Shown: in pieces, positions 1 to 6,997 of the stretch
Layout: every line of letters begins with the position of its first letter
Position numbering within the stretch: position 1 is the first letter of the stretch
DNA from: a virus
Strand: one strand, 5' to 3'
Length of the DNA stretch: 39,540 nucleotides
Virus record (IMG/VR): IMGVR_UViG_3300043772_002119
Span: 1-39,540 of that record
Program-made: the position numbers and the translations under genes
The notes under the pieces: generated by a model
Databases searched by the model: none
Told to the model about the DNA's origin: nothing
The model's input: the letters and a program-made list of their open reading frames with translations, nothing else

Positions 1-105
1 GTGAATCCTGCCATGACAAATGCGCGGCGGATGCTATCGGCGGAAATGGTTGGGCGAATATCTGACAATGCCCCGCCGTCTGGTCAAGTTGTGGATATGG
101 GATGA
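1..105 (+). CDS. 3' end of an upstream gene (partial, unknown)
   Basis: Frame 1 is open from the window edge to a TGA at 103-105 and reads as 34 residues ending SGQVVDMG. It is probably the C-terminus of a gene that begins outside the window, because the operon to its right has the same strand and the same overlapping style. Too little is visible for a function. It overlaps the next reading frame by about 38 bases if that gene starts at 68. Confidence 0.35.
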   Translation: MNPAMTNARRMLSAEMVGRISDNAPPSGQVVDMG

Positions 106-358
106 TCTACCCATCCCTGCGAAAGTCCGATCCTTTCCCACATTCACCCATCCCCTCCATGACATGCTGAAGCTTTTGGAGATCGGTCAGTCGATGGATT
201 GGCCGAAAGATTTAAACGAACAAGACCCAAACAAGCTTCGCTCCATCATGCAACGCCATCAAAAATCAACTGGAAAAAGATTTACCATGCGGACTATCTG
301 GCCTCGCCCGTGGTCAGGTGACAAGGGGAAAACGATCCGCATCTGGAGAACCGCATGA
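68..358 (+). CDS. Small unknown phage protein
   Basis: A reading frame of about 96 residues that ends in a basic, tryptophan-rich tail (TGKRFTMRTIW, then IRIWRTA). Short phage proteins ending in a K-F-T-x-R ... R-I-W-R pattern are familiar in early regions, but no function is known to me. The start is uncertain: ATG 68, TTG 89 and ATG 164 are all possible. The stretch WIWDDLPIPAKV to HDMLKLLEIG looks like part of the same domain, so I favour a start upstream of 164. The stop overlaps the next ATG as ATGA at 355-358, the junction style used along this operon. Confidence 0.5.
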   Translation: MPRRLVKLWIWDDLPIPAKVRSFPTFTHPLHDMLKLLEIGQSMDWPKDLNEQDPNKLRSIMQRHQKSTGKRFTMRTIWPRPWSGDKGKTIRIWRTA

Positions 359-600
359 AAAACTATTTCCCTTTTGTTGCCCACTTCTTTTCTCCCGCTC
401 GCCGTCTGGCTCCCCGTCCCTTTCTGTCTGGTCGATTCCGCAAGGCCGCAAAGCGGATATCTGCCTTCTCTTTACTGGTCAAAGGCGGGGGGACAAATGG
501 TTTCTCCGCCACTGGAGCGGGAGCCTCGCCTTCTTCAGGCGGAAAATCGTGGATTGACCAACTACTTTTCATTGAACGTCAGGTGACGGACAATGTCTAA
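355..600 (+). CDS. Small unknown protein, frame uncertain
   Basis: An ATG overlaps the previous stop as ATGA, and the frame stays open for 81 residues, ending 8 bases into the next gene. The protein is basic and rich in F, S, R and G, with no motif I recognise. Two other plus-strand frames are also open here (318-557, and 374-586 starting at TTG), so the coding frame cannot be settled by eye. I prefer this one only because its two junctions fit the operon pattern. Confidence 0.35.
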   Translation: MKNYFPFVAHFFSPARRLAPRPFLSGRFRKAAKRISAFSLLVKGGGTNGFSATGAGASPSSGGKSWIDQLLFIERQVTDNV

Positions 601-829
601 CACAACAAGCACACCCATGAAAACAAAAATACAGAAATACAGACCTCCAACCAGTGGCTATACAGTTCGGTTGGGTTTCTCGGAAATCACCACCATCAAG
701 ATGGCACTGGAGGACAAGCTGCGGAAGCATATGTCCAACCGATCCTCTTCAAGGATTGCCAGAAAAGAGGCAAAGCTTACTACCAAAGCCCTTCGCGGCT
801 TGAATGAGAGGGAGATATATGTGGACTGA
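593..829 (+). CDS. Small basic unknown protein
   Basis: 78 residues, lysine- and arginine-rich. The middle part (ITTIKMALEDKLRKHM) looks like an amphipathic helix, followed by a basic KEAKLTTKALRGLNERE stretch. ATG 593 is chosen because it overlaps the preceding frame by 8 bases; ATG 617 is an alternative. The stop TGA (827-829) lies just inside the next gene. A small early regulatory or nucleic-acid-binding role is possible but is only inference. Confidence 0.6.
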   Translation: MSNTTSTPMKTKIQKYRPPTSGYTVRLGFSEITTIKMALEDKLRKHMSNRSSSRIARKEAKLTTKALRGLNEREIYVD

Positions 830-1037
830 TGCCTGTGGCAATGACCACTACGAGTTCTGGACGGGGATCAGAATCAATGGGAAGACCCATCAGTCTCGCC
901 CATTGTTTGCCCTGTGCCAAGAGTTCGGGGACGCCCAAGTCTTGGGTGCTTGTATCCACCTCGGATGCTTGCCCTATGTTCAGGATCTGTCCGCGATTCG
1001 GGCCGAATGTCAACGTCAGGAGGATTCCTATGTCTAA
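819..1037 (+). CDS. Small unknown cysteine-containing protein
   Basis: 72 residues beginning MWTDACGNDHYEFW, with four cysteines (residue 6, then FALCQEF, GACIHLGCLP). The cysteine spacing is not a standard zinc-finger pattern. ATG 819 is preferred over ATG 804 because a GGAG sits at 811-814, a few bases before it. It overlaps the genes on both sides, consistent with translational coupling. I do not recognise the family. Confidence 0.6.
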   Translation: MWTDACGNDHYEFWTGIRINGKTHQSRPLFALCQEFGDAQVLGACIHLGCLPYVQDLSAIRAECQRQEDSYV

Positions 1038-1224
1038 AACTCAAGTAAGATTTGTTTGTGACCTGTGGCATGATCTTATGCTACTTGTCAGAACCCCGAA
1101 ACAACCTTCGCTTCTGGCGGAAGGAATCTCATGGTGCAGCAATGTATCTTGGGTTCCTCGTCTGGACGCATACCAACAAACGGAGGATTGGATCTCCATC
1201 AAACACACAAACCATGAAAACTAA
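1030..1224 (+). CDS. Small unknown protein
   Basis: 64 residues (MSKTQVRFVCDLWHDLM...). The start is well supported: AGGAGG at 1018-1024 lies 6-7 bases before ATG 1030. The frame is open upstream to 829, but that part is out of phase with the preceding gene and is not expected to be translated. It overlaps the previous gene by 8 bases and the next by 11. Function unknown. Confidence 0.6.
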   Translation: MSKTQVRFVCDLWHDLMLLVRTPKQPSLLAEGISWCSNVSWVPRLDAYQQTEDWISIKHTNHEN

Positions 1225-1351
1225 AACTAAAAAGAAAAAGTCGGGCTCTTCGCAGCGCGAAAAGCAACTAAAGAAAGCCATTACCAATCGTCTTGCCGAA
1301 AAGGGAATTAGCAAAGATTGGATGAAGAAAAACCTAATCGTGATTTGCTGA
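1214..1351 (+). CDS. Tiny highly basic protein
   Basis: 45 residues; the first ten are mostly lysine and threonine (MKTKTKKKKSG), followed by a basic helix (QREKQLKKAITNRLAEKGI). The frame is open back to 1052 but ATG 1214 falls in the tail of the preceding gene, which is the junction style here. It may bind nucleic acid by charge; nothing more specific can be said. Confidence 0.5.
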   Translation: MKTKTKKKKSGSSQREKQLKKAITNRLAEKGISKDWMKKNLIVIC

Positions 1352-1353
1352 CC

Positions 1354-1599
1354 ATGATACATCGTCACATAACTAAAGCTGGCCTCAACGCCGAAAAGCG
1401 TTGCAGGGGAAGGGTCACAATCTGGAATGACTCAAGTAACATTGAGCTAACCCTGAGTGTGGCAGAATGCAGAAAGCTGGAACGCCAATACTTTATCGAC
1501 ATTGAAGACATCGTCTCCAATGATTTGATGGGTAAACTCTTGGAGCATTTCCGCGATCTCGGTCAACTCTACGATCAGGAGGATCTATGTTTGGTCTGA
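1354..1599 (+). CDS. Small unknown protein
   Basis: 81 residues from ATG 1354, two bases after the previous stop; a TTG at 1318 would add 12 residues. The protein is mixed-charge with a predicted helical middle (VAECRKLERQYFIDIEDIV) and an acidic C-terminus. It overlaps the next gene by 13 bases, and the next gene's AGGAGG lies inside it. Family not recognised. Confidence 0.55.
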   Translation: MIHRHITKAGLNAEKRCRGRVTIWNDSSNIELTLSVAECRKLERQYFIDIEDIVSNDLMGKLLEHFRDLGQLYDQEDLCLV

Positions 1600-1706
1600 T
1601 CCTGTCGTGGATAATTAATGTATTGTTTATCCTTATGACTGTAACAGTCTTTGGATTTATTATCATAACCAACATTCAAGAAACCAGAAAGTATAAAAAG
1701 AAATGA
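1587..1706 (+). CDS. Tiny single-pass membrane protein
   Basis: A 39-residue gene. It begins MFGLILSWIINVLFILM, continues through VFGFIIIT as a hydrophobic helix, and ends in a short basic tail (ETRKYKKK). It therefore looks like a one-helix inner-membrane protein with a cytoplasmic basic end. The start is firm: AGGAGG at 1577-1582 is placed correctly for ATG 1587, and the stop overlaps the next ATG as ATGA (1703-1706). A role such as superinfection exclusion is possible but unsupported. Confidence 0.6.
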   Translation: MFGLILSWIINVLFILMTVTVFGFIIITNIQETRKYKKK

Positions 1707-1861
1707 AACCTTACGCATTCTTGGCACTCATCGTGGCTATCTCCGCATTTTTGTGTGTGGTGACCGCTGTCGAAGCCCCGCGCAAACCAACGAAGGACAA
1801 GATCTATGTCTTGCCTCGCGTTGAAGAGATGGAAACAAATCCTAATCCGCTTAGTTTTTGA
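1703..1861 (+). CDS. Tiny membrane-anchored or secreted protein
   Basis: 52 residues with an N-terminal hydrophobic segment (YAFLALIVAISAFLCVV) behind a short basic start, then a charged tail (PRKPTKDKIYVLPRVEEME). It is either a signal-anchored or a secreted peptide. The Cys at residue 18 is not in a clear lipobox. It starts in an ATGA overlap with the previous gene, and its TGA (1859-1861) overlaps the primase TTG as TTGA, so primase translation may depend on it. Confidence 0.55.
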   Translation: MKPYAFLALIVAISAFLCVVTAVEAPRKPTKDKIYVLPRVEEMETNPNPLSF

Positions 1862-3450
1862 TCTCTGAAACAACCATTGCTTCGATAGCGGCGAACGTCC
1901 GTCTCTCTGAAGTAGCGGGGGATTACTTCCCTGTGAAACAGAGGGGCGGACGATTCTCTGCATTGTGTCCCTTCCATCGGGAGAAGAGTCCATCCTTCTT
2001 TATTAACGATGAAAAGAACACCTACCATTGTTTTGGATGCGGGGCGGGAGGGTCGGTCTTCCGCTTCGTCATGGAGATGGACAAGATCAACTTCCCAGAG
2101 GCTGTCCGCAAACTCGGAGCCAAGGCTGGTATCGCCATTGAGGAGCAGGAATCCGAAGCCGACAAGCTACGAAGAGGCTTGGTATCCGTAGTCTATAAAG
2201 CCCACCAACAATTTTTCAGTTTGCTTTTAAGTAAGGAGGAAGTCGAGGCCCGAAAGATTCTCAAGGAACGGGGATTCAATAAAGAGATCTGCGAAGAATG
2301 GAGGATAGGATTCGCCCCGAACAGGTATAGCCTTTTTGGTAATACAGAGAGATCAGCAGATCATCATACCCTATCGGGTCTAACCTACGACAACGGGACG
2401 CTGCGTTTTACTAATCGTATTATGTTTGGGATAGCGGATGAGTCGGGAACTCTGGTTGGATTTAGTGGGAGAACCACCGACAACCATCCCGCCAAGTATC
2501 TCAACAGCCCTGAATCCTCCATCTTCCACAAGGGAAAGCTTCTCTACGGGCTGGATAAGGCCAAACGATCCATCATTGATTCGGGTCAGGCTGTCATTGT
2601 CGAAGGACAGATCGATACGATCAGATGCCACTTGAGCGGGATTACCAATGCCGTTGCTCCTTTGGGAACGGGGTTCACCGCCATCCATGGGGCCACCATT
2701 CGCCGTCTATGCGAAGAGGCTGTCTTGGTATTCGATGGAGATAAAGCGGGGCGAGAGGCGTCATTTAAGGCGTTTGCGGGGCTGGCAAGCCTCGGTGTTA
2801 GGGTTAGATCCGTCATGTTGCCAGATGGAGATCCCGATTCCTTCTTAGTTTCGGGCGGGGATCTTGCGAGTCTGATCTCAAATGCCAAGATCTATCCTGA
2901 AGCATTGGCAGAATCGCTGGATAAAAACTCAATTGAGGATAAACAGATTGCCATTGGCAAAGTCGGACAGGCTCTATCAGTCTTGGAAGACGGGATTGAG
3001 CGAGACGAATTGGCTAATCGGTGTGCGAAGCTGCTTGGCATTAAGCCTTCACAACTAAAGAAAAAGATGGCCATGGGCGGGGGACACATAGCCCTCCCCA
3101 CCGAAACCCGCTACGGAGAGCAGAAAGGAGAGGCTTGGAAACAGTTAGTTGCCCACCTTTTACTATGCGGCAAGGACATCGCATCAAATTATAATTGGAA
3201 TTTATTGTCGGATAGCGACATTCAGACCATCATGGACTCGGACTACGAGGCAGGGAATCCGTCATCTATAGCCAAGATTGTTTCCCAGTTGGATAATAAT
3301 GCGGAGGCGGCGATAAGTGGGATATCGCACCAAGATATATCCGATCTGGATATACATGGTATATACAAGTCCATGTTGGAAGTGGAGATCAAACGCCGAA
3401 CCTCTATGGTTGACCTCCTTCCTCTTTTGGATACGCTCAAAAAGCTATGA
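1858..3450 (+). CDS. DNA primase (DnaG type)
   Basis: 530 residues. An N-terminal CHC2 zinc-binding domain has ligands C37, H40, C58 and C61 (CPFHREKSPSF ... YHCFGCGAGG). A DnaG catalytic core follows (YLNSPESSIFHKGKLLYGL), then a TOPRIM domain with VEGQIDTI near residue 248 and FDGDKAG near 291. It makes RNA primers for phage DNA replication. The C-terminal 150 residues are helical, where a helicase-interaction domain would be; no helicase motif is present. The start is TTG 1858, which fits the usual short lead-in to the zinc finger and overlaps the previous stop. Length is near that of cellular DnaG, slightly short. Confidence 0.93.
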   Translation: MISETTIASIAANVRLSEVAGDYFPVKQRGGRFSALCPFHREKSPSFFINDEKNTYHCFGCGAGGSVFRFVMEMDKINFPEAVRKLGAKAGIAIEEQESEADKLRRGLVSVVYKAHQQFFSLLLSKEEVEARKILKERGFNKEICEEWRIGFAPNRYSLFGNTERSADHHTLSGLTYDNGTLRFTNRIMFGIADESGTLVGFSGRTTDNHPAKYLNSPESSIFHKGKLLYGLDKAKRSIIDSGQAVIVEGQIDTIRCHLSGITNAVAPLGTGFTAIHGATIRRLCEEAVLVFDGDKAGREASFKAFAGLASLGVRVRSVMLPDGDPDSFLVSGGDLASLISNAKIYPEALAESLDKNSIEDKQIAIGKVGQALSVLEDGIERDELANRCAKLLGIKPSQLKKKMAMGGGHIALPTETRYGEQKGEAWKQLVAHLLLCGKDIASNYNWNLLSDSDIQTIMDSDYEAGNPSSIAKIVSQLDNNAEAAISGISHQDISDLDIHGIYKSMLEVEIKRRTSMVDLLPLLDTLKKL

Positions 3451-4760
3451 CCATCCTGAATCTTGGGAGACTCGGAGACAATATCAACCTCCTGCCCGTG
3501 GCTTACGCCAACAAAGGAACCACCTTTGTAACATCGGAGAAATACTCTTCGATCTTTGAGGGGACAAGCTACTGTAAGACAAAGAAGTATAGCGGAGATC
3601 CCGTGGAGTTGCAGCATTGCATCAATCTTTGCCAAGGACTACCAGACCTGCGGGTTGCACAGGTCTTCATGCACCCAAATGAGACAAGGCAGGAAAAGAA
3701 CTATGCCTTGGAGAGTTACCGCTTGGGAAGATTTCGGGATATGTGGAGGAAGTTTCCCTATGTATTTGATCGGCGTGATCCCGAACGGGAACAAAAGCTA
3801 ATCCCAGAAGGCCCGTTCATTGCCGTGGCTACCCATGGGGTAAGTTCGCCATTCGTGCATAGCGAACATTTGATGCGCGGCCTTAAGGCGAGGCTCCCTG
3901 AATACAAAATCGTAGACCTCTCCACCATCCAAGCAGAAAAGCCATTTGATTTATTGGGGGTTCTGGATGCGGCATCCTGTCTGGTGACCATTGACACGCT
4001 CCACCTATGGCTGGCTAATGCTGCCAAGTGTCCGACGATTGCTTTGATTAATGAAGGATGGCGCGGGAGTCCACCTCCAGTTACCGCTACCTCTACCTTC
4101 CGATATCGGGACTACAACGTAGACCAGATCTGTGACGAGGTGGAAAAAACCCTGCTTCCAGTTGGTGAAGTCTGGGCGATTGTGGATCGATTCGGGCAGG
4201 AAAAACGCCATAGAGAGGCTTTTAAGAGCCAAAAAGCCCACTTCGACCACATGCTGACAGCAGATAATATCCATCGGACAGCCAATAATATCGGGGATCG
4301 ACGCCCACTACCTATGCTGAAGGAGATGCTGGCCAAGGCTCTCAAGTTTACCAAGGGTCGGGACATCATTGTCTGGACTAATGATGATGTGCAGATCATT
4401 AACCTCCATAAGGTAGTCGAACATTGCCGTAGGTTCGGGGCTGTCGGGGTGAGGCGCGATCCCGCCCACATTGGCAGGGAGCTATTTGCCTTCCGCTGGG
4501 ACTGGTTGGCAGACCGAATCTACAATTTCCCTGACTGTGCCGTGGCTTCTCCTTGGTTTGACTTGGCCGTAGCCGCTTGGATTAGGCGTCAATTTGGATG
4601 GGTTTCCACGATGGACAACCTGATCGAAGACCGCTATCCTGCCGAAATCCCGAATGAAAAAATCCTCCACCATCAAGACCACCCATCAAGCTGGACAGAT
4701 TCCATGGATCGTCCTGCCTCAAAATGGAATGAAAGAATATTCAAAATGCTATTAACATGA
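3447..4760 (+). CDS. Fusion of a GT9-like and a second glycosyltransferase-like domain
   Basis: 437 residues. The first about 245 resemble the heptosyltransferase (GT9, GT-B fold) family: ILNLGRLGDNINLLPVA at the N-terminus and LLGVLDAASCLVTIDTLHLWLANA ... PTIALIN near residues 170-200, the usual nucleotide-sugar-binding end. The last about 150 residues form a different domain with GRDIIVWTNDDVQI, a DxD-like motif as in GT-A enzymes. It would transfer sugars onto a cell-surface or virion glycan; donor and acceptor are unknown. It is joined to the primase and to the next methyltransferase by ATGA overlaps. The GT9 part is fairly clear; the second domain is inference. Confidence 0.65.
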   Translation: MTILNLGRLGDNINLLPVAYANKGTTFVTSEKYSSIFEGTSYCKTKKYSGDPVELQHCINLCQGLPDLRVAQVFMHPNETRQEKNYALESYRLGRFRDMWRKFPYVFDRRDPEREQKLIPEGPFIAVATHGVSSPFVHSEHLMRGLKARLPEYKIVDLSTIQAEKPFDLLGVLDAASCLVTIDTLHLWLANAAKCPTIALINEGWRGSPPPVTATSTFRYRDYNVDQICDEVEKTLLPVGEVWAIVDRFGQEKRHREAFKSQKAHFDHMLTADNIHRTANNIGDRRPLPMLKEMLAKALKFTKGRDIIVWTNDDVQIINLHKVVEHCRRFGAVGVRRDPAHIGRELFAFRWDWLADRIYNFPDCAVASPWFDLAVAAWIRRQFGWVSTMDNLIEDRYPAEIPNEKILHHQDHPSSWTDSMDRPASKWNERIFKMLLT

Positions 4761-5290
4761 ACAAACATATCTACGCAATAAGAGAAGCACTATCCCGTGT
4801 ATGCCAAGGATCAAAATCCTATTTGGAAGTCGGGGTCAACGAAGGAACAAGTCTGGAAGTTGTGATCAATGAATGTCCGACAATTGAAAGCCTGACACTT
4901 GTTGATATGTGGGGCCGCGAATACGGGGGAACGGGGCGCGGGAGCCATGACCACATTATTGATCTGTTAAATCGTCTCGGATATAAAGGAAAAACCAGAT
5001 TTATCGATGGCAACTCCCACGATATCCTGCCTCAATTGATTCAGGAGGGAGTATCATTTGATCTTGTCACAATCGATGGCGACCACTCCCATGAGGGCGG
5101 ACAAAAAGATCTGGTTGATGGATGGAAGCTGGTCAGGTCTGGAGGGTGGGTTGTGTTTGATGACATCACCCACGAACAGCATCAATACCTCATGGACATG
5201 ACCAAGATATTTGAAAAGGATTACAATCCAGCGCAATCTATTTGGATTGTGGATGCTATTAACGGGGCCGTTGCTTTTCAAAAACCATGA
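4757..5290 (+). CDS. Class I SAM methyltransferase (Methyltransf_24-like)
   Basis: 177 residues. Motif I is YLEVGVNEGTS (residues about 23-33), and an acidic pair follows at LTLVDMWG. FDLVTIDGDHSHEGG with WVVFDDITHEQH is typical of the Methyltransf_24 group, where D and H residues can bind metal. Members often act on sugars or small molecules beside glycosyltransferases, which matches its neighbours. The substrate cannot be read from sequence. Start and stop both lie in ATGA overlaps. Confidence 0.8.
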   Translation: MNKHIYAIREALSRVCQGSKSYLEVGVNEGTSLEVVINECPTIESLTLVDMWGREYGGTGRGSHDHIIDLLNRLGYKGKTRFIDGNSHDILPQLIQEGVSFDLVTIDGDHSHEGGQKDLVDGWKLVRSGGWVVFDDITHEQHQYLMDMTKIFEKDYNPAQSIWIVDAINGAVAFQKP

Positions 5291-5796
5291 GAAAACTAAA
5301 CCTAGGCTGTGGCGGGAACATTCTGGCTGGCTGGGAGAACCATGATGCGGATCTGGACATTACCAAACCCCTTCCATATAAAGACAATTCAATTGATTTT
5401 ATCTTTGCGGAGCATGTGGTCGAGCATACCACAACCCCTGATGCCGTGAGGTTTTTTACTGAATCCTACCGAATCCTAAAACCAGATGGGATACTACGGA
5501 TTGCAGTTCCTAGCGTAGATAAGATCTACGATTTGGCAGACGGGCCGTATCTCAAATGGCACGGGCAATCTGGATTCGGGGATGGATCGAAACGAAAAGC
5601 TGTTCAGTCTATCCTATTGGATCACGGCCATCTCTCGGCTTGGAATCATTCGATTCTTGAAGCTTGTTTCTTTGCTGCTGGATTTGATCCAGATAAGATT
5701 TGTGGTTGCGGATTTAGTGAGTTGGAAGGCCATGGAAAAGTAATTGGTGATCACAATAACGAAATCGAAACCATTATTATGGAGGCAATTAAATGA
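5287..5796 (+). CDS. Class I SAM methyltransferase (Methyltransf_11-like)
   Basis: 169 residues. Motif I is LNLGCGGNILAGWEN at the extreme N-terminus, followed by HDADLDITKPLPYKDNSIDFIFAEHVVEH, a textbook short methyltransferase of the type used in surface-polysaccharide clusters. The C-terminal third (LEACFFAAGFDPDKI) matches the usual end of this fold. It is the second of three methyltransferases in a row, each ATGA-coupled. The low similarity between them suggests three different acceptors rather than a recent duplication. Confidence 0.8.
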   Translation: MRKLNLGCGGNILAGWENHDADLDITKPLPYKDNSIDFIFAEHVVEHTTTPDAVRFFTESYRILKPDGILRIAVPSVDKIYDLADGPYLKWHGQSGFGDGSKRKAVQSILLDHGHLSAWNHSILEACFFAAGFDPDKICGCGFSELEGHGKVIGDHNNEIETIIMEAIK

Positions 5797-6356
5797 TTCT
5801 CGTACAAGACGGCCACCTCGGAGGGTTTGTTCAAGGCGGCGACCCAGATACTTACGATCCAATCGTATGGCAAAAACTAATCGATACCTTCCAGCCCAAA
5901 AACCTAATTGATATTGGGTGCGGCGAGGGTCATGCAATCAAGTGGTTCATGGACAATGGAGTGGACGCTATCGGGATTGAGGGATCTTACAAGGCTCTTG
6001 AGCATAGCCCTGTTAAGGACAAGATAATGATCCATGACTACACCCAAGGCCCATACAAACCAAATAGATCTTTTGATCTTGCTTGGTCATGTGAGTTTGT
6101 TGAACACGTTGAACAACAGTATGTGAACAACTACATGGCTACCTTCAACTCTGCCCAGATCGTGGCCATGACCTACTCGGAACCGCAATGGTCTACGGGC
6201 GGTCACCACCATGTTAATTGCCAACCACAATCCTACTGGAATGATATCTTTGAATTCTGGGGATATCAATGGATGGAAGACTTCTCGCGGGACTTGAGGT
6301 CTATTGCTACGGCGCGTTGGATAAAGCCCACCCTATCCATCTACCGCAAGAAATGA
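5793..6356 (+). CDS. Class I SAM methyltransferase
   Basis: 187 residues. Motif I is NLIDIGCGEGHAIKWF (about 36-51), then AIGIEGSYKAL, a post-I acidic residue, and RSFDLAWSCEFVEHVE, the usual motif IV region. GGHHHVNCQPQSYWNDIF near residue 135 looks like a substrate-side loop. Probable role: methyl capping or decoration of a glycan made by the adjacent transferases. The start overlaps the previous stop and the stop overlaps the next ATG as ATGA at 6353-6356. Confidence 0.8.
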   Translation: MILVQDGHLGGFVQGGDPDTYDPIVWQKLIDTFQPKNLIDIGCGEGHAIKWFMDNGVDAIGIEGSYKALEHSPVKDKIMIHDYTQGPYKPNRSFDLAWSCEFVEHVEQQYVNNYMATFNSAQIVAMTYSEPQWSTGGHHHVNCQPQSYWNDIFEFWGYQWMEDFSRDLRSIATARWIKPTLSIYRKK

Positions 6357-6997
6357 ATTACATCATTGGTTCGGGCTACCATCGGCGCTGCGATTGGGAC
6401 GAGATGATGCTTGGGGTTTGGAAGACCAACACCGAAAGGTATTCCAACAACTACTATATCATGTCCACGGACTACAGTAGCGGATTAGAAGGGGATATCT
6501 TTTTAGATAACAACGTGGGCCATGTCGGAGATCTGATCAAAGAGGGTCGCGAAGGGTTGTGTGGATGGTCGGCCTCTGTCTGTGCGCTGGCTATGATTGC
6601 CTACAACTGTGGTAGAGATTTCATTTACAAAGAAGCTGATTGCCTGTGGTTTGGGTGGGTTCCTGAAAAGATGTACGAGGATCTTGGCGACAGGGGCATG
6701 GTCTTTGGGGCGAAGATGGATGCTGCACCTTGGATGAGTTGCGCCCAATCCACATTCCTTATCCGCCATAGTTTTATTCTGGATTTCTTGCGGGGATACC
6801 TGTTCCTTCCACATGACAAGGACATGCTTCCAGAGGATAAGTTTGTGAAGCTGGAAGAGAACAGTCCCAACAACTATGGAAGACTTTCTTTCGGGGTTGA
6901 CCGCATGAGACCGCTGCCTTGGGAATCAGAAGTCTGGTATGCCCAGCAATGGACTCAGGAAGAATTGGACGAGGCTAAGAATCGCGGACTGATCTAG
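6353..6997 (+). CDS. Glycosyltransferase-like protein (putative)
   Basis: 214 residues from ATG 6353, chosen for the ATGA overlap; the frame is open upstream to 6269. The sequence has YYIMSTDYSSGLEGDIFLDNNVGHVGDLI and later DFIYKEADCLWFGWVPEKM, a layout seen in GT-A-like proteins where an acidic motif ends a strand and E-A-D could bind metal. No family is certain. It closes the plus-strand operon, and its TAG shares the palindrome CTAG (6994-6997) with the stop codon of the opposing giant gene. Confidence 0.5.
   Translation: MNYIIGSGYHRRCDWDEMMLGVWKTNTERYSNNYYIMSTDYSSGLEGDIFLDNNVGHVGDLIKEGREGLCGWSASVCALAMIAYNCGRDFIYKEADCLWFGWVPEKMYEDLGDRGMVFGAKMDAAPWMSCAQSTFLIRHSFILDFLRGYLFLPHDKDMLPEDKFVKLEENSPNNYGRLSFGVDRMRPLPWESEVWYAQQWTQEELDEAKNRGLI

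Noticed and set aside
1052-1351. 99-codon frame starting TTG/ATG upstream of 1214
   Set aside because: Its first half overlaps the better supported gene 1030-1224 with its strong ribosome site; only the end from ATG 1214 fits the junction pattern.
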